The position numbers and the translations under genes were made by a program. Of a DNA stretch of 64,000 nt, positions 8,817 to 16,731 are shown one piece after another (position 1 is the stretch's first letter; each line of letters starts with the position of its first letter). The notes beneath the pieces were generated by a model that was given only the letters and a program-made list of their open reading frames with translations, made no database searches and was not told where the DNA came from. This DNA comes from Rhizobium leguminosarum (GTDB lineage Bacteria > Pseudomonadota > Alphaproteobacteria > Rhizobiales > Rhizobiaceae): the NCBI RefSeq assembly GCF_017876795.1, contig NZ_JAGIOR010000001.1, forward strand, positions 4,552,501 through 4,616,500, given 5' to 3'.

Positions 8817-10595
8817 TCAGGCGAGCAGGATGCGGGCGGCGGCGAGGCTTGCCGCACCATTGATCACCCGGTCGCAAAGGGCCGCGGTCTCGGCGAGCAG
8901 GTTTTCGGCGGCGAAGCGGCAGAGCACGATACGGCCCTCGCCTCTGCCATCGCCGCTTTCGGCAAGAGCGCCCTTGGCAAGATAACAGCCGCTGAGCACG
9001 AGGCCGAACAGGCGCTGATAGGGTGTTGCACCCGAGAGCGCCTCGGCGGCCTTGCCATCGGCCAGCATCTTGATGAGCCAGGCGGTCGCCGTTTCGAGAT
9101 CGGCAATACCGGCGTCGAGCCTGACGGCGGTTTCGCCGAAAGCATCGAGATTGGAGCGGCGGACGCTATCGGCGATCTCCTTCAGTTCAGCGATGAAACC
9201 CTTCACCTGATCGCCGCCGGAAAGCGGCAGCTTGCGGGTGACGAGGTCGATCGCCTGGATGCCGTTGGTGCCCTCGTAGATCGGCGCGATGCGGGCATCG
9301 CGGAGGTAACGCGCTGCACCCGCCTCCTCGATGAAGCCCATGCCGCCATGCACCTGAATGCCGAGCGAGGCGACCTCCACGCCGGCATCGGTCGAAAAGG
9401 ATTTGGCAATCGGCGTCAGCAGCGCGGCACGCTCCTGCCAGTGGCGGCTGGTGTGGCCGGCCCGGTGGGACCTGTCGATCGCGTGGGCGCAGGCATAGGA
9501 GATGGCGCGCGACCCTTGGGTCAGCGCCTTCATGGTGAGAAGCATGCGGGCAACGTCGGGATGGTCGACGATCGGGCTCATGCCGGCGGCGGTGGAGCCC
9601 GGGGCCCTGCCCTGTGTGCGTTCCTTGGCATAGGCGAGGGCCTTCTGGGTCGCGGCCTCTGCGATCGCCAGGCCCTGCATGCCCACGGCCAGGCGGGCAT
9701 TGTTCATCATCGTGAACATGCAGGCGAGCCCCTTGTTCTCCTCGCCGACCAGCCATCCCACAGCACCCTTTTCGTCGCCGAACCGTCCGTCTCCATAGAT
9801 CATAGTGCAGGTCGGCGAGCCGTGGATGCCGAGCTTGTGCTCCAGCGAATGGCAGAACAGATCGTTGCGGGGCCCAAGCGAGCCGTCGTCGTTCACCAGG
9901 AATTTCGGCACCAGAAAGAGCGAGATGCCGCGGGTTCCGGCCGGCGCATCCGGCAGGCGGGCCAGCACCAGATGGATGATGTTGTCGGCCGCGTCATGCT
10001 CGCCCCAGGTAATAAAAATCTTCTGGCCGGATATGCGGTAGCTGCCGTCGGCGCGGCGCTCGGCGCGGGCCTTGAGCACGCCGAGATCGGAGCCGGCATG
10101 CGGCTCGGTCAGGTTCATGGTGCCGGTCCATTCACCGGACACCATCTTTGCCAAGTATTTCTCCTTCAGCGCGGCGCTGCCATGGGTGCTGACCGCCTCG
10201 ATAGCGCCCATCGTCAGCGTCGGGGCAAGTGCGAAGGCCATGGAACCGGAATTCCACATTTCCAGCGCTGCGACATTCAGCATATGCGGCAGGGCCTGGC
10301 CGCCGAAAGCTTCGGGTGCCGTCAGGCCGTTCCAGCCGCCGGCGATCCAGTTGCGATAGAGATCGCGCCAGCCATCCGGCAGCCTGACCTCGCCAGCTTC
10401 CAAACGGGCGCCCTGGCGGTCGCCGATGTCGGCGAGAGGCGCCACTTCCTCTGTGGCAAAACGTCCCGCCTCGGCCAGGATCGCATCCACCAGATCTTCG
10501 CCGAGATCGCCGAACAACCCGGCTGAAATCGCCTCGCCCATGCCGGCGACGTGCTTCAACGTGAACGCGATTTCCTCGACGGGCGCCTTATACAT
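8817..10595 (-). CDS. Acyl-CoA dehydrogenase, large (DmdC/FadE-like)
   Basis: 592 residues, the long type with an extra C-terminal domain. Order: N-terminal helical domain, FAD/acyl-CoA middle domain (GTMNLTEPHAGSDLG), catalytic domain with VHGGMGFIEE and the catalytic Glu in APIYEGTNGIQA, then a helical C-terminal extension. The family includes 3-methylmercaptopropionyl-CoA dehydrogenases and medium/long-chain enzymes, so the substrate is open. It is a cytoplasmic flavoprotein that donates electrons to ETF. First gene of a two-gene operon with the enoyl-CoA hydratase. A LiuR-like palindrome lies 83-98 bases upstream of its start. Confidence 0.92.
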   Translation of the reverse strand: MYKAPVEEIAFTLKHVAGMGEAISAGLFGDLGEDLVDAILAEAGRFATEEVAPLADIGDRQGARLEAGEVRLPDGWRDLYRNWIAGGWNGLTAPEAFGGQALPHMLNVAALEMWNSGSMAFALAPTLTMGAIEAVSTHGSAALKEKYLAKMVSGEWTGTMNLTEPHAGSDLGVLKARAERRADGSYRISGQKIFITWGEHDAADNIIHLVLARLPDAPAGTRGISLFLVPKFLVNDDGSLGPRNDLFCHSLEHKLGIHGSPTCTMIYGDGRFGDEKGAVGWLVGEENKGLACMFTMMNNARLAVGMQGLAIAEAATQKALAYAKERTQGRAPGSTAAGMSPIVDHPDVARMLLTMKALTQGSRAISYACAHAIDRSHRAGHTSRHWQERAALLTPIAKSFSTDAGVEVASLGIQVHGGMGFIEEAGAARYLRDARIAPIYEGTNGIQAIDLVTRKLPLSGGDQVKGFIAELKEIADSVRRSNLDAFGETAVRLDAGIADLETATAWLIKMLADGKAAEALSGATPYQRLFGLVLSGCYLAKGALAESGDGRGEGRIVLCRFAAENLLAETAALCDRVINGAASLAAARILLA

Positions 10596-10677
10596 GGTTT
10601 TCCTCCGCAGACAGCCTGCACTTCCTGCACTTCCTGTATTTGGGCAAAGCCCCTCCGAGGCAAAGGGCTAATTGATT

Positions 10678-10693
10678 TTTACGTAAACGTCAA
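10678..10693 (-). promoter_or_regulatory. LiuR-like (MerR-type) palindrome upstream of the acyl-CoA dehydrogenase operon
   Basis: On the minus strand the sequence reads TTGACGTTTACGTAAA, a near-palindrome with ACGT in both halves. It resembles the operators described for LiuR, the MerR-family regulator of branched-chain amino acid and acyl-CoA degradation in proteobacteria. The assignment rests on recall of the motif and its position, not on a search. Confidence 0.45.
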
Positions 10694-10817
10694 TTTCGAT
10701 TCGATGGACTGCCGTGCAATAGTTTGCCGACATCACACCTCGGCTCTTGCACCCTTGCACAAATGAACGTCATGAAGAGCCTGTAAGGACATCGCCTTCG
10801 CAAAGGATCGGCGACCA

Positions 10818-11763
10818 ATGGACACATTGCCCGTCAACATACCCGGTTTCGTCTGGGCCTATCGCTTCTCGCCGGATGAAAAGACGGCGGTGCGGCTGAA
10901 TAACAGAGCGACGGTGGCCGACCTGACCGCCGACAATTGTTTCTACTGGCTGCACCTCAACCTTGTCGACGCCCGCGTGCCGGCCTTGCTCGAAACGCTC
11001 ACCGGACTGACGGAGGACGCGAAATCGGCGCTGACGACGCGTGACACGCATGCGACCATCACCGTCGACGAACAGATGCTCTACGGCACGCTGGTCGACT
11101 GCCAGCGCGATTTCGACCAGGATACCAACAATCTCGGCTGGCTGCATTTCGCCATGTCCGATCGTTTCATTATCACCACCAGGCTGCAGCCGCTGCGCAG
11201 CGTCGAGCGGGCGCGGGCGCTGATCGAGAAGAACCCAGGCAAATTTTCACGGCCGGTCGATCTGTTCGAACTGCTGGTGATCGAGTTTCAGCGCACGCTG
11301 ATCGCGATCGTCATGGAACTCACCGAAGAGCTGAACCTGATCGAGGATTTCGTCTACGACAATGCGCCGCGCGACGAACGCCGCCGCCTGGCGCCGGTGC
11401 GGCGCACCGTCGTCCGGCTGCATCGGCATCTGCGCACGGTGCTGGCGCTGATGCGCCGCGCGGCGGCTGACGAGCCGGCTGGAAACGGTCGACCACGATA
11501 TTTACGCGCTGCAGGACCGGGCGCGCCTGTTGCACGAAGAAATCGATTCCAAGCAATCCTCCGAGACCAACCGCCACCTCTATCTGCTGTCGATCATGAC
11601 GGCCTTCCTGCTGCCGCCAACCCTGGTGACCGGCTTCTTCGGCATGAACACCGCAAACCTGCCCTTCGCCGTCGGCGACTACGGCACCGAATACGCCGTC
11701 GCCCTCATCGTCGCGTCGATTGCCTTTGCCTGGTGGCTGCTGCGGCGGGTGGATATTCTTTGA
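10818..11763 (+). pseudogene. zntB-type CorA family metal transporter, frameshifted
   Basis: The first frame (from 10818) encodes about 220 residues of a ZntB/CorA cytoplasmic domain (FVWAYRF, DGEQML-like DEQMLYGTLVD, LHRHLRTVLALMRRAAA). The match then moves to the +1 frame around 11465-11476, which gives SRLETVDHDIYALQDRARLL, the long helix, and both membrane helices with the GMN selectivity motif (FFGMNTANLPF) ending at 11763. Between 'LMRRAAA' and 'RLETVDHD' intact homologues have roughly 20 further residues, so a deletion that is not a multiple of three seems to have removed them. Without a shift the protein would lose its membrane part and read into the downstream repeat. ZntB proteins export Zn2+. 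A sequencing error is the alternative explanation. Confidence 0.75.
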
Positions 11764-11792
11764 ATGTGTGTGAGATGCGCGGTGGGCGCTGC

Positions 11793-11945
11793 TGCCCCTC
11801 ATCCGCCTGCCGACACCAACCGGGGTCGAGCCACGGGTCTCGACCCGTCCTGCGGACCCCCGTAAACGGGGCGAAGGGGATATGCCGCAACGTCTCCGTC
11901 CCTCGCTAACGTCTCGCAGGGCACGTCCCCTCACCCCGTTTTTTA
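11793..11945. repeat. RIME-like intergenic mosaic element, copy 1
   Basis: Starts gcccctcatccgcctgccg, then contains the hairpins gggtcgag/ctcgaccc and ccccgtaaacgggg, and ends gtcccctcaccccg. Copies occur at 52834-53003 (same orientation) and 31304-31440 (inverted). It follows the damaged zntB gene directly and has no coding capacity. Confidence 0.75.
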
Positions 11946-12053
11946 CGATCTTAGCGATCCACGCTCGGGTGATCAGCTCGTTCATGCCACCACCTCGCCC
12001 GGAACGGTTCTTGCACGGTTACTAATGTATTTACCGTGGGGAGACCTAATGTC

Positions 12054-12317
12054 ATGAAATGGTGCACATCCGGAGAGTTCGTCCCTCTGATGCTCGTTGT
12101 GAGTGGGCCGGAAAAATACAAGCTCGTCGCAACTCTTGTGCAGGCCGCCGAGATGCTGACCGTTGGCTGGCCGATCGACGATGGAGAAGAATACCTCGTG
12201 GCGATTATGGCTTGCCGGGATGCAATACACGGGGAGATTCCGGCTCAGGACGCGCGAGCAGCGCTTATCCGTGCCGCCGACGAAGCTGGCATTTCGGTGA
12301 TCACCGTCGTTCACTGA
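12054..12317 (+). CDS. DUF982 domain protein
   Basis: 87 residues. The pattern VQAAEMLTVGWPIDDGEEYLVAIMACRDAIHGE...ARAALIRAADEAGI matches DUF982, a small family almost confined to Rhizobiaceae and often present in many copies per genome, with no known function. GGGGAGA lies upstream of the ATG at 12054; a GTG at 12036 in the same frame is less likely because it overlaps that ribosome binding site. No signal peptide or membrane segment. Confidence 0.75.
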   Translation: MKWCTSGEFVPLMLVVSGPEKYKLVATLVQAAEMLTVGWPIDDGEEYLVAIMACRDAIHGEIPAQDARAALIRAADEAGISVITVVH

Positions 12318-12493
12318 GTTTCGCAGCCGACGATGAAATGGGTTCACGGCTTCTTCACGCCACCGCCCTCTCGTTCCGCTGCATGGGCAGGTCCATGAGC
12401 GGCTGCTGGTACCGGCCGGCGTGGGGACTCGGCTTGGTCAACCTTGCCGAGAAAGCCGAATGGACGGCCGCTCGACGCCACGTTTCGCACATC

Positions 12494-12522
12494 CCTTCTC
12501 CCCGTTTTTTACGGGGAGAAGG
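12494..12522. repeat. 12-bp hairpin, fragment of the RIME-like family
   Basis: ccttctccccgt and acggggagaagg form a perfect 12-bp stem around five T. The sequence is shared with part of the RIME-like elements (ccccttctccccg). It lies between the convergent DUF982 and BA14K genes and may terminate either transcript, although no T tail follows the stem. Nothing else is seen in 12318-12569. Confidence 0.6.
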
Positions 12523-12569
12523 TTAGGGTGACGGGCAATGTGGAACGCACATTTCCTATTCCGGCCTCA

Positions 12570-13076
12570 TTACGGCGAATAGCACTGCTGGCGCGGGCCG
12601 TTATAGGGTTGGAACGTGTTGTCGTAGGCGCGATAGGACCGATAGCGGTTGGCGCACCAGGCGACATGGCCTGAACCCATGCTGGGCGCAGGCTCGACGT
12701 AACGCGGTTGCGCGACAATGGCGCCGCCGATGACCGCGCCGGCGCCGAAGGCGGCGAGCGGATACCAGTAGCCGTTATAGTGGCGATAGCCCGGACGGTA
12801 ATAGCTGTATCCGCGATAGCCACCGTAATATCCGGGGCGGTAGCCGCCGCCGTAGCCCGGCCGATAATAGGCGCCCGGCCGATAGCCGGGGCGGTAGTAG
12901 CCGCCCGACCCATAGCCGGGGCGATAGTAGCGGCGGTATTGGACGTTTTCGACGGCGGAGGATTTTTCCACCTGCGGGGCGGTCGGCACCTGGATTGCCT
13001 GCGACGGCACGAAGCCTGTCAAAACGACGGCGGCAGCCAGAACTGCCGTCGCGATCTTGTTACTCAAACCGAACAT
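12570..13076 (-). CDS. BA14K family exported protein with YRPGY repeats
   Basis: 168 residues. A signal peptide (about 1-27, [19 protein letters not shown]) is followed by a Tyr/Gly/Pro-rich region containing five YRPGY units, a hydrophobic segment ([17 protein letters not shown]) and the C-terminal BA14K signature ([19 protein letters not shown]...QQCYSP) with its two cysteines. BA14K proteins were described in Brucella as immunoreactive, lectin-like surface proteins; a cell-envelope role is likely here. The repeat region probably varies in copy number between strains. Confidence 0.88.
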   Translation of the reverse strand: MFGLSNKIATAVLAAAVVLTGFVPSQAIQVPTAPQVEKSSAVENVQYRRYYRPGYGSGGYYRPGYRPGAYYRPGYGGGYRPGYYGGYRGYSYYRPGYRHYNGYWYPLAAFGAGAVIGGAIVAQPRYVEPAPSMGSGHVAWCANRYRSYRAYDNTFQPYNGPRQQCYSP

Positions 13077-13244
13077 TCCTCTCTCCCATTCAACAGCGAT
13101 AACCGCCGGTGCAGCAACGCTTTCGTGCCCGAATGGTTCCGAAAGCGGCCGGGGACCGGCTGCTTTCGTTTTTTAGAGAAATCCATCTGAACCGGGCATT
13201 AACCGGGACGGACCGCGCTCAATCCATTTCTTCCGAAGTGTGGC

Positions 13245-13357
13245 TAGAACAGGATGATTTTAGGCCGGTCGGCCTGAAATCTGAATCCTATTCTACATCA
13301 TTAGGTAGAGCATGATGTCGTCCGAAAACCGCACACACTTTTCGGCATCATGCTCTA
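13245..13357. repeat. Tandem intergenic palindromes M3 (copy 2) and M1 (copy 1)
   Basis: 13245-13295 is an imperfect hairpin tagaacaggatgattttagg.../...ctgaatcctattcta around the centre ggccggtcggcc. 13306-13357 is a near-perfect hairpin with arms tagagcatgatg and catcatgctcta, an inner stem ccgaaaa/ttttcgg and the loop ccgcacacac. The right end of the second palindrome supplies the stop codon of the downstream-facing Rieske oxygenase gene (13355-13357). Confidence 0.75.
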
Positions 13358-14599
13358 GGCCACGGCGGAGATTTTGGCCTGGTCACCCTGCAGGCGGTTC
13401 ACCATGAAGTTGGAATACCATTCGAGGAACTGCATGACGCCGCCCTCGTGCAGGGAGGAATAGGGGCCAGGTTCATAAGCGGGCGAGTGGATGCCGAAGG
13501 CGTTCTCTTCGACGATGCGGCGATCCTGGTCGTTGGTCTCGGTCCAGACGTGGGTCAGTTCCTCGAGATTGTAATCCACGCCGTCGACCGCGTCCTTGTG
13601 GACCAGCCACTTGGTCGTCACCGCCGTCTCGTTGGCGCTGAGCGGCAGCACCCGGAAGGAGATGGCGTGGTCACCGAGCAGGTGGTTCCAAGTCGTCGGG
13701 TAGTGGAAGAGCAGCATGGTGCCGATACGGCTGATCGAGATATCGTCGGCAAGCGGGCGCTGGACGGCGCGCTTGCCCGACATGGTGTAGCTCTCGGCCT
13801 CTTCAATCAGCGGCATGCGTGCGGTGCGGAACTGACCGTCCGGCGAAATCTGGAACTTGCTCGGCAGACCGGCGGCCTCGCAACGTGCCCAATGGCCGGC
13901 GATTTCGGGGTCGTCGGCGCCGCCATCCGTGCCGGTGACGCTCGGGGCTTCGGGATAGGTCCGGCAGAGTTCGGGGTGATTGGCGGCGCAGTGGTAACAC
14001 TCGCGGTTATTTTCCCAGACCAGCTTCCAGTTGCCCTTTTCGATGATCGTGCTCTGGAAGGCGACCTTGCTCTCGCTGATCCGGTGCGGCGCGACATAGG
14101 GCTCGATCTTGTCGCGCACCGGCTGAAAATCCGGAGCCGTGTCGGCAAGGCAGATGAAAACATAGCCTGCGACGATTTCGCAATGGACGGGCTTCAGGTT
14201 GTAGCCGGTCTTATCGAAATCATCGCCCATGTGGCGGGCGAAGGCGAGCTTGCCTTCAAGATCATAGGTCCACTGATGATAGGGGCAGACGAGACGCACG
14301 GAGGAGCCATGCTCCTTGGTGCAGACGCGGGAGCCGCGGTGACGACAGCTATTGTGGAAGGCGCGGATGACATTGTCGCGGCCGCGGACAATGACAACCG
14401 GATAGCTGCCGATCTGGACGGTGAAATAGGCGCCGGGCTTCGGCAGCTCGCAATCATGGCCGATGAACAGCCAGTCGCGGTAGTAGATCATCTCCATGTC
14501 GAGCTGGAAATAATCCTCGTCGATATAAAACGGCCGTTCGAGGCTGAAGCCCTCACGACGGCCCTTGAGCTGACGCAAAACGTTGCTGCGAATATCCAT
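13355..14599 (-). CDS. Rieske non-haem iron oxygenase, GbcA-like (quaternary amine demethylase)
   Basis: 414 residues. The Rieske [2Fe-2S] motif CRHRGS...CPYHQW is in the N-terminal half; the mononuclear iron ligands follow in NNRECYHCAANHPELCR, and a C-terminal SRPBCC catalytic domain completes the alpha subunit. The order of motifs and sequences such as RPFYIDEDYFQLDMEMIYYRDWL and HNSCRHRGSR are closest to glycine betaine (GbcA) and related carnitine/stachydrine demethylases rather than aromatic ring dioxygenases. ATG at 14599 has GAGG eight bases upstream; ATGs at 14605, 14689 and 14704 are also in frame. No reductase (GbcB) gene is adjacent, so the electron donor must be encoded elsewhere. 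Confidence 0.85.
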   Translation of the reverse strand: MDIRSNVLRQLKGRREGFSLERPFYIDEDYFQLDMEMIYYRDWLFIGHDCELPKPGAYFTVQIGSYPVVIVRGRDNVIRAFHNSCRHRGSRVCTKEHGSSVRLVCPYHQWTYDLEGKLAFARHMGDDFDKTGYNLKPVHCEIVAGYVFICLADTAPDFQPVRDKIEPYVAPHRISESKVAFQSTIIEKGNWKLVWENNRECYHCAANHPELCRTYPEAPSVTGTDGGADDPEIAGHWARCEAAGLPSKFQISPDGQFRTARMPLIEEAESYTMSGKRAVQRPLADDISISRIGTMLLFHYPTTWNHLLGDHAISFRVLPLSANETAVTTKWLVHKDAVDGVDYNLEELTHVWTETNDQDRRIVEENAFGIHSPAYEPGPYSSLHEGGVMQFLEWYSNFMVNRLQGDQAKISAVA

Positions 14600-15031
14600 C
14601 TTCATGTCCTCGTGCACCCGGTTGCCACCCTCGAGCAGAAGGCCGGAGGAAGCGCGCCCGCTTCCTTCTCCTTCGGGAGAATTGTTCATGGCGCCATTAA
14701 TCACCTAGGCCCATTTAATCACCTGGCATCCCTGCCGCTTGGTTGTAATGCGACATCGGCTTCGAAATTGGCGACAGGGTGCGGCAAGCCAAAAGCTGCC
14801 GATCCCGGTCGCTGACATCGCCCGACTCTCCATGCGATTATCGTCAATTGCGACATGGCGTAAAGGGCCGTCGCGCAAAGAGGTCCGCTGGTTGATATCG
14901 GTGTCCATCGCGTTTGCGACACCTGCCGGCATTTGGGTCGTCAGCCGGTCGGCCGCCGAGCGATTTTAACATCGCCTTAAGCATGCCACCCTATCCTGTC
15001 GTTGATTCAGATCGAGCGAAGAACGCGAACC
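14600..15031. other. Divergent intergenic region between the Rieske oxygenase and a hypothetical gene
   Basis: No supported gene if the oxygenase starts at 14599. The decamer ttaatcacct occurs twice (14698-14707 and 14715-14724), and the word tgcgaca or attgcgacat recurs at 14749, 14848 and nearby. These could be regulator sites for the oxygenase gene; no consensus promoter was recognised. Confidence 0.35.
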
Positions 15032-15640
15032 ATGGCCAGACTCCGTTATTTCGACGCGAAAGATGCAAGCAGATTGCAAGAGCGGCAGCCGATTGCCGCG
15101 CATTCCGAATTCTTGCGCACCGGCCGGATACCCCGCGAGCGGCGGCACTGGCTGGCCGAAGAAAAGCGCTATTTCACCCATGATGAAGTCGCCGAAAAGA
15201 CCGGTCGCAAGCTGCAGGTGGCCGGCGAAAAGACGCATCAGCACATCAACGGCTTTCACCACTCGATCCAGTTTCCGAAGATGATCTTTCACCGGACGCT
15301 GGAGGACAGCCCGCATCTCGGCTATTGCCACGTCACCGCCGCACGGACGAAGTTCGCACATTACGAAGAGGTGAGCTGGGCCTTCTACATCGCCAATTTC
15401 TATTCCGACATCGGCGAGAACGACAATTTCTTCGAACGCATCGATGTCGGCTATTCCCGCATGTATTTCGCAGTCGCCATCAAAGCGGGCGAGGACTCCC
15501 AGGAAAAGATGAGCATCGACCGGTCGGTGCGCGGCAACGGCCTGCTCTTCCGCACCCACGATCCGCAGGCAGCGATCCGCAATATCCTGCTGCTCGGCGC
15601 CCGCAACGAACAACTGCGCGAAATCATCCGCCAGCTGTGA
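15032..15640 (+). CDS. Conserved hypothetical protein, possibly the DUF6656 family
   Basis: 202 residues, soluble, rich in His, Arg and aromatic residues, with no signal peptide or membrane segment. Distinct stretches are EKTHQHINGFHHSIQFPKM, YCHVTAARTKFAHYEEVSWAF and a C-terminal LLGARNEQLREII. I recall similar proteins in rhizobia under a domain of unknown function (DUF6656) but cannot confirm it. The ATG at 15032 is preferred over an upstream start at 15002. The gene stands alone, followed 56 bases later by the Sua5-type gene. Confidence 0.7.
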   Translation: MARLRYFDAKDASRLQERQPIAAHSEFLRTGRIPRERRHWLAEEKRYFTHDEVAEKTGRKLQVAGEKTHQHINGFHHSIQFPKMIFHRTLEDSPHLGYCHVTAARTKFAHYEEVSWAFYIANFYSDIGENDNFFERIDVGYSRMYFAVAIKAGEDSQEKMSIDRSVRGNGLLFRTHDPQAAIRNILLLGARNEQLREIIRQL

Positions 15641-15696
15641 AGCTTACTCATGCGTGAGGCCAACAACGCGATTGATCGCGGGCGGCGGAACGCCTA

Positions 15697-16704
15697 ATGA
15701 CTGCCGGAACTAAAGCACCCGGACAGGACATGGCACGCACGATCGACATTGAGGCAGACAGGCAGGCAGCGCTCGAGGCGGCCTGCGCCGCTCTTGCCGA
15801 CGGCTTTGCCATCGCCATTCCGACCGAGACCGTCTACGGCCTTGCCGCCGACGCCACCAATCCGGCAGCGATTACCCGCATCTACGAGACAAAGGGACGG
15901 CCACGCTTCAACCCGCTGATCTGCCATATGGCCGATCTCGCCATGGCCGAAGAGCACGCCGAATTCGATCCGGTGTCACGGGCTCTCGCCACCGCCTTCT
16001 GGCCCGGCCCGCTGACCCTCGTGCTGCCGCTGAAGCCAGCAAGCCCGATCCATTCGCTGGCGACCGCCGGGCTCGACAGCGTCGGCATCCGCGTTCCGAA
16101 GGGTTTTGCAGGCGCATTGATCGGCGCCTTCGGGCGGCCGCTCGCAGCCCCCAGCGCCAATACGTCGGGCGCGATCAGCGCTACGAGTGCCGCCTATGTC
16201 GAGGCCGATCTCGGGGCGAAGATCCCGTTGATCCTCGATGCGGGCCCAAGCGCTGTCGGCGTCGAATCGACGATCGTCAAGGTGGAGGGCGACCGGGTGA
16301 GGCTGCTTCGCCCCGGCGGTCTGGCGGCACGCGAGATCGAGCGCGTCGCGGGCCGGTCGGTGCTCAGAGCGAAAACGGCATCGGCGGCGGTCGAGGCGCC
16401 TGGCATGCTCGCCTCGCACTACGCGCCTGATGCCTCGGTGCGCCTCAACGCGACGACGGTCGAACCCGGCGAGGCACTGATCGCCTTCGGCGGTGCGGCG
16501 GTCTCCGGCGCAAACGGCGCCCGGATCGTCCTCGATCTCAGCCCGCGCGGCGACCTTGCCGAGGCGGCGGCCAATCTTTTCGACTATATGAAGCGGGCCG
16601 ATGCCAGCGGGGCTTCGAGCATTGCCTTTTCGGCCATCCCGGAGGACGGGTTGGGCGAAGCGATCAACGATCGCCTGCAGCGGGCAGCTGCACCCCGCGA
16701 CTAA
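15697..16704 (+). CDS. L-threonylcarbamoyladenylate synthase (Sua5/YrdC)
   Basis: 335 residues (the long Sua5 form). The YrdC domain has AIAIPTETVYGLAADATN, KGRPRFNPLICHM, the FWPGPLTLVL segment and SANTSG; the Sua5 C-terminal domain begins around PGMLASHYAPDA. The enzyme makes threonylcarbamoyl-AMP from threonine, bicarbonate and ATP, the first step of tRNA t6A37 formation, and acts with TsaD/B/E. An internal ATG at 15730 (MARTIDIEAD) is an equally plausible start, since family members begin near there. It is the first gene of a likely operon with the FAD dehydrogenase 27 bases downstream. Confidence 0.93.
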   Translation: MTAGTKAPGQDMARTIDIEADRQAALEAACAALADGFAIAIPTETVYGLAADATNPAAITRIYETKGRPRFNPLICHMADLAMAEEHAEFDPVSRALATAFWPGPLTLVLPLKPASPIHSLATAGLDSVGIRVPKGFAGALIGAFGRPLAAPSANTSGAISATSAAYVEADLGAKIPLILDAGPSAVGVESTIVKVEGDRVRLLRPGGLAAREIERVAGRSVLRAKTASAAVEAPGMLASHYAPDASVRLNATTVEPGEALIAFGGAAVSGANGARIVLDLSPRGDLAEAAANLFDYMKRADASGASSIAFSAIPEDGLGEAINDRLQRAAAPRD

Positions 16705-16731
16705 AGAAATAACGATTGAGGATCGAACCCG

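Noticed and set aside
8787..10526. 579-codon plus-strand frame over the acyl-CoA dehydrogenase
   Set aside because: Complete overlap with a well-supported gene on the other strand; shadow composition.
13448..14815. 455-codon plus-strand frame opposite the Rieske oxygenase
   Set aside because: Overlaps conserved Rieske motifs on the other strand; no own domain.
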